From the NCBI GenBank assembly GCA_003648455.1, contig QMPG01000072.1, positions 1 to 11,216 on the forward strand: 11,216 bases of DNA, read 5' to 3'. The position numbers were made by a program, and so were the translations under genes. Shown piece after piece: positions 8,041-11,216 of this stretch. How positions within the stretch are numbered: the first letter of the stretch is position 1; every line of letters begins with the position of its first letter. The DNA comes from Bacteroidota bacterium. GTDB lineage: Bacteria; Bacteroidota; Bacteroidia; Bacteroidales; B39-G9. The notes under the pieces were generated by a model that searched no databases, was not told the origin of the DNA, and saw nothing but the letters and a program-made list of their open reading frames with translations.

Positions 8041-8060
8041 TAAAATAAATTCTTATTTTA
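8041..8060. other. AT-only 8-bp inverted repeat downstream of the regulator gene
   Basis: TAAAATAA (8041-8048) and TTATTTTA (8053-8060) pair around a 4-nt loop, 80 bp past the regulator stop codon. The stem has no G or C and no T-run follows in the regulator's direction, so termination is possible but weakly supported. I see no stronger terminator for the regulator in 7820-8139, and no gene in that region. Confidence 0.25.
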
Positions 8061-8139
8061 CAGGACTTTAAGAAAAAAAAATTGTGTGTTTTAGCAATAC
8101 ATCAAAAAAAACTCAATTCACAACAAAAATATTTATTAG

Positions 8140-11010
8140 TTAAAAAGATAAAATAAAATCTGTTAAATTAATCTTCCTTTCCAGATTTAATTTTTTTCTA
8201 AGGCGGTATCTGCTTATTTCAACTCCTCTTAAAGAAATATTCATCAATACAGCTATTTCTTTACTTGAAATATTCATTCGTAAGTATGCGCATAATTTTA
8301 ATTCACGAGGTGTTAAGCTTGGGTATGTTTTTTTTATTCTTTCAAGAAATTCTTCATGCACATTTTCAAAATGTGTTTCAAAAACTTTCCATTGTTTATC
8401 ACTATTAATTTCCTTATTAATTCTCTGTATTACTTTTTTTAATTGGTATTGATTTTTTTCTACAATCAAAGAGTTTAATAAAATTTTTAATTCATCTCTT
8501 AATTTAATGAGTATTTTATTTTTATGAATTGTTTCAAGAGTAGAGTTTGCTAATTCTTTATTTTTTTGTTTTATTCCTTGTCTCAACTGATCGTTTCTTA
8601 AGCGAATCATTTCCTTTTCATTCTCAAGTGCTTCTCTTTTTAATTCATTCACTCTTTTAATGTATAACTCTTGTTGTTTTGCTTGCTGCTTTATTTTCAA
8701 AATATTAATTCTTCTTCTTATAATAAGAAAAACCAGTATAGTAAACAGAAATAATAAAATAAAATATATAATATATGCAGCTAACGATCGATAAAAGGGA
8801 GGAGAAATAACAAATGATATACTTTCTGTTTTTGAAATTTTACCGTAAATATTTTTTGCTCTTACTTTAAAAACATATTCTCCTTCATCTAAATTTGTAT
8901 ATTCCTTTGTGTTTTTATGATACCAACCAGACCAATTCTCATCAAATCCTTCCAAGAAAGTTGAATACATCATTCTCTTTGAATTAATAAAATCATTTGA
9001 AGAAAATGTAAATTCTATATGATTAAATGAATGTTTTATATTAAAAGGGATAGGATTTTCGGTGAAATATTTGGTACTATCTGTTTTAAAAAAATAAACG
9101 CTTCTCAAATATGTATTGAAAGATATATCGTAATTTTTATTATATCCTGGTTTATAATTTACAAAACCATTTTCCGTAGCTAAAAAAACATTATGCTCAT
9201 TATAAGGGTAAACAAATTCAAACCCATTTATAAATTGCCCTTCAAGTTGTTTAAAAGGAAGCGTTATATTAGTATATCTACCATCTTCTGCGACTCTTAA
9301 TACCCCTAAATTAAGTGTACAGTACCAAATATTCTTATTTACATCAACTTTAAATGATCTGACTCGATTGTTTCCTATGTTTTTTATAAAAAAATTATTA
9401 GAGACAAAATCATCTGATTTAGCAGAATAGTTTACAAGACCTTTCCCTGTTAAAAAAACAATTTTATTGTTAATTTTTCCTAATCCAAACAACTGATTAG
9501 AAAGTTTAGAGTTTGTTGAACTATAAAACTTTACATCTTCAATAATTTCATAATCATTGGAAAAAAAGAAATGATAAATCCCCTTATAACCATGAGTCAT
9601 CCACAAACTTCCATCGTTATCAAAAGCCATGAGTCTTGCAGATTCTGAAAATCCGAGATATTGCTTTTTGAATTTCCATTCACCATTAATCTTTTCATAA
9701 AGGACTAAACCGGAATAAGTTCCACTAATAACTTTATTATCATTGTTAGGGGTTTTTAAATATATCCATCCTCCCGAGATATCTGAAATTTGCTTTGATT
9801 TATCTCCTTGTATAATAAATGTACCATTATTATGACCACAAAAAAGTGTATTATCAATTTTATTTAATGACCAAACCTGCCCTCCTGTGTTCTCAACAAT
9901 ATTAAATTTTTTATTATCTAAATTTTTTGAATTTAACTTTTTGTAAAACAAGCCCTGATTTGTTCCAAGATATAGATTGTTTTGATCTATAATAGCTGAA
10001 TATCCTGAACTAATCCCATAATTATTAGAAATACTTGATAATGGAGAGTTGTTTTCAATATAGTCTATTCCATGATCAGTACCTAACCAAAGATTTCCCT
10101 GATAATCTTCACCAATGCTTAAAATTGTATTGTTCTGCAATCCATCATTCATATTCAGATGTTGAATTGGATTTCCTTCGGGCTTACTTATTAATAACCC
10201 ATTTTGTATTGTACCAAATGCAAAATTCCCATTAGACGTTTTAAACGAACAATATATTTGATTCTTTTTCAGAAACTTATTAATATCAGTTGACCAACTT
10301 TTTAAAGAATTACCATTATAGACATAAACTCCATCTGAATAGCTGGAAATATAAAGCTTATTATCATGCTCAAAAATTCCTGAAATTTGTTTTCCTTTAA
10401 TTATATCTACCCCTTTTAGATGAAAAAGTCTTCCTCGGGCATATCTCATCAATCCCTCTTTCATATCATTAACATAGTACTCCCCGTTTACATAAAAAGA
10501 AAAATGAAATTTGCTTGGAGCAGGAATAACAGTTATTGCGCTATCTTTATAAATCATGAGTTGATTGAATGATTGAAAAATTATTCCATCAGGATGAATT
10601 ACAATTTTCCATACCTCATCGAAATTCTTTGCTTCATCAGACAATAAATGTGTTAAAGAATAAAATTTATTTGAAGCAATATTGTCTTTCTTAAAGTATC
10701 CAATCTCATTAAAACCTCCTGAATAAATTTTACCATCACTATCAATATTTAAACATCTAACGACACTATTATTGGGTAAAGGATATGTATTCCAAAAAAC
10801 ACCATCAAACTCAAGCAGTCCATTGTTGTTGGCAAAATACATCATGCCGTTATTGCCTTGCTGAACATCCCAAATTTGGCTTCCTGCATTGTAATTTGAA
10901 CGGTGATAATTAATTATAAAAGAAGTCCCAATATCTTGTATCTGAGAAAATACAGATATATTTAAAAATATGAGAAAAAAGATAACAGATACTTTGAATT
11001 TTATTAACAT
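8140..11010 (-). CDS. Membrane-spanning beta-propeller / Y_Y_Y sensor fused to a LuxR-type DNA-binding domain (PUL regulator)
   Basis: This protein (956 residues from the ATG at 11010) is predicted to sense a glucan fragment in the periplasm and control the PUL from the inner membrane. The ORF can also start one codon earlier at a GTG (11013); ATG is preferred. Numbering below counts from the GTG. The order is: signal peptide ending near FSQ (22-24); Reg_prop-type beta-propeller repeats (about 25-640), for example GEDYQGNLWLGTDHGIDYI (301-319); Y_Y_Y domain (about 670-738); one membrane segment (about 744-766) followed by RRR; a charged coiled coil (about 768-870); and a LuxR/GerE helix-turn-helix (about 898-943) with LTPRELKLCAYL and SSKEIAVLMNIS. 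There is no histidine kinase, ATPase or receiver domain, so it is not a hybrid two-component system; signal must pass mechanically to the DNA-binding domain. Same strand as the operon, 320 bp upstream of it. Confidence 0.92.
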   Translation of the reverse strand: MLIKFKVSVIFFLIFLNISVFSQIQDIGTSFIINYHRSNYNAGSQIWDVQQGNNGMMYFANNNGLLEFDGVFWNTYPLPNNSVVRCLNIDSDGKIYSGGFNEIGYFKKDNIASNKFYSLTHLLSDEAKNFDEVWKIVIHPDGIIFQSFNQLMIYKDSAITVIPAPSKFHFSFYVNGEYYVNDMKEGLMRYARGRLFHLKGVDIIKGKQISGIFEHDNKLYISSYSDGVYVYNGNSLKSWSTDINKFLKKNQIYCSFKTSNGNFAFGTIQNGLLISKPEGNPIQHLNMNDGLQNNTILSIGEDYQGNLWLGTDHGIDYIENNSPLSSISNNYGISSGYSAIIDQNNLYLGTNQGLFYKKLNSKNLDNKKFNIVENTGGQVWSLNKIDNTLFCGHNNGTFIIQGDKSKQISDISGGWIYLKTPNNDNKVISGTYSGLVLYEKINGEWKFKKQYLGFSESARLMAFDNDGSLWMTHGYKGIYHFFFSNDYEIIEDVKFYSSTNSKLSNQLFGLGKINNKIVFLTGKGLVNYSAKSDDFVSNNFFIKNIGNNRVRSFKVDVNKNIWYCTLNLGVLRVAEDGRYTNITLPFKQLEGQFINGFEFVYPYNEHNVFLATENGFVNYKPGYNKNYDISFNTYLRSVYFFKTDSTKYFTENPIPFNIKHSFNHIEFTFSSNDFINSKRMMYSTFLEGFDENWSGWYHKNTKEYTNLDEGEYVFKVRAKNIYGKISKTESISFVISPPFYRSLAAYIIYFILLFLFTILVFLIIRRRINILKIKQQAKQQELYIKRVNELKREALENEKEMIRLRNDQLRQGIKQKNKELANSTLETIHKNKILIKLRDELKILLNSLIVEKNQYQLKKVIQRINKEINSDKQWKVFETHFENVHEEFLERIKKTYPSLTPRELKLCAYLRMNISSKEIAVLMNISLRGVEISRYRLRKKLNLERKINLTDFILSF

Positions 11011-11094
11011 CACTATTTTTTTCTTGCTAATATATAAAAAAAAAATGTTAAAATGCTTAAATAGAGTATGCTAAACAAAATGTAATTCTAAAAC
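11011..11094 (-). promoter_or_regulatory. Short upstream region of the regulator gene, squeezed between the gene and the flanking repeat
   Basis: Only about 84 bp separate the regulator start from the flanking repeat, so any promoter lies here or inside the repeat. A TTTTG followed by AT-rich sequence (about 11081-11050 on the minus strand) is a weak -33-like candidate; I find no clear TAnnTTTG. The sequence before the ATG is a purine-rich AAGAAAAAAA stretch, the only ribosome-binding-like feature. Confidence 0.25.
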
Positions 11095-11216
11095 TTAACC
11101 CGAAAAATTCATAATTTTTCTACGCTTAAGAATTACCAACAAATTTGGTGTTTTTTAAACCCCAAATTTGGGTACTTCTAATGCGGGATTTCCCGCTTTA
11201 CTTCCCACTATCCATC
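11095..11216. repeat. Right copy of the hairpin-rich direct repeat (3' part cut off by the window edge)
   Basis: This copy shows the 5' end missing from the left copy. It starts with TTAACCCG (11095-11102), the exact complement of the CGGGTTAA ending the left copy. Successive stems are GAAAAATT/AATTTTTC (11102-11109 with 11113-11120), AAATTTGGTGTTT/AAACCCCAAATTT (11141-11153 with 11157-11169, one mismatch, TTT loop), the palindrome CCCAAATTTGGG (11161-11172) and GCGGGA/TCCCGC (11183-11188 with 11191-11196). The last stem is perfect here but degraded in the left copy. The full element would be about 170 bp. It lies immediately upstream of the regulator gene. No coding capacity is visible. Confidence 0.8.

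Larger units (their letters stand above)
7988..8105 (-). promoter_or_regulatory. Cluster of TTGATGTATT direct repeats, candidate operator of the PUL regulator
   Basis: On the transcribed strand TTGATGTATT occurs exactly three times: 8105-8096, 8025-8016 and 8004-7995. A shorter TTTTTGATG sits at 7996-7988. The two inner full copies are 21 bp apart and the short one is 11 bp further, so the shared GAT cores fall on one face of the helix. The outer two full copies also share a TGAGT upstream of the T-run. All lie between the regulator gene and the first structural gene, the expected place for an activator site. Binding by the neighbouring LuxR-type regulator is inference. Confidence 0.45.

Noticed and set aside
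7988..8105. CRISPR-like array from the repeated 10-mers
   Set aside because: Units are too short, spacing is irregular (21 and 80 bp), and no cas gene is present; operator sites fit better.
10035..10235. Plus-strand 66-codon frame opposite the regulator
   Set aside because: It is antisense to a beta-propeller coding region, with no signal peptide, domain or promoter evidence.
1..11216. Window as a closed circular molecule, from matching ends
   Set aside because: The terminal 74 bases differ at three positions, and there is no replication or mobilisation gene. Two repeat copies explain the match better.

Overview
The window is an AT-rich polysaccharide utilization locus (PUL) from a member of the Bacteroidota. 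The evidence is the adjacent SusC/SusD pair, lipoproteins with Cys-Lys-Lys or Cys-Ser-Asp-Asp N-termini, A/T-rich ribosome-binding regions without clear Shine-Dalgarno sites, and a membrane regulator of the beta-propeller/Y_Y_Y/LuxR type found in this phylum. I cannot name the genus; a free-living aquatic or marine relative fits a laminarin-type locus, but that is inference.

All five genes are on the minus strand. In transcription order they are: a membrane-spanning sensor/transcription factor (8140-11010); a 320-bp intergenic region with repeated TTGATGTATT motifs, a candidate promoter box and a leader hairpin; a PKD-containing surface glycan-binding lipoprotein (6317-7819); an intrinsic-terminator-like hairpin in the 60-bp gap; a GH16 laminarinase lipoprotein (5138-6256); a SusC-like TonB-dependent transporter (1960-5049); and a SusD-like glycan-binding lipoprotein (382-1941). 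Bases 123-381 hold no gene, only a 10-bp hairpin and a run of nine C.

Predicted working model: the surface lipoproteins (PKD/beta-sandwich protein and SusD) capture a beta-1,3-glucan, GH16 cuts it at the cell surface, and the SusC/SusD pair imports the oligosaccharides. The regulator senses a sugar in the periplasm and activates the operon directly through its cytoplasmic LuxR-type helix-turn-helix, since no kinase or receiver domain is present. No exo-glucosidase (GH3, GH17, GH30) is encoded here, so import products must be finished by enzymes encoded elsewhere.

The most unusual feature is the frame around the locus. Both ends of the window lie in copies of the same hairpin-rich repeat, in direct orientation (71 of 74 bases identical between 1-74 and 11143-11216). 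Joining the part visible at the right end to the part visible at the left end gives an element of about 170 bp with perfect 8-bp terminal inverted repeats (TTAACCCG / CGGGTTAA). It looks like a non-coding dispersed element bracketing the PUL.
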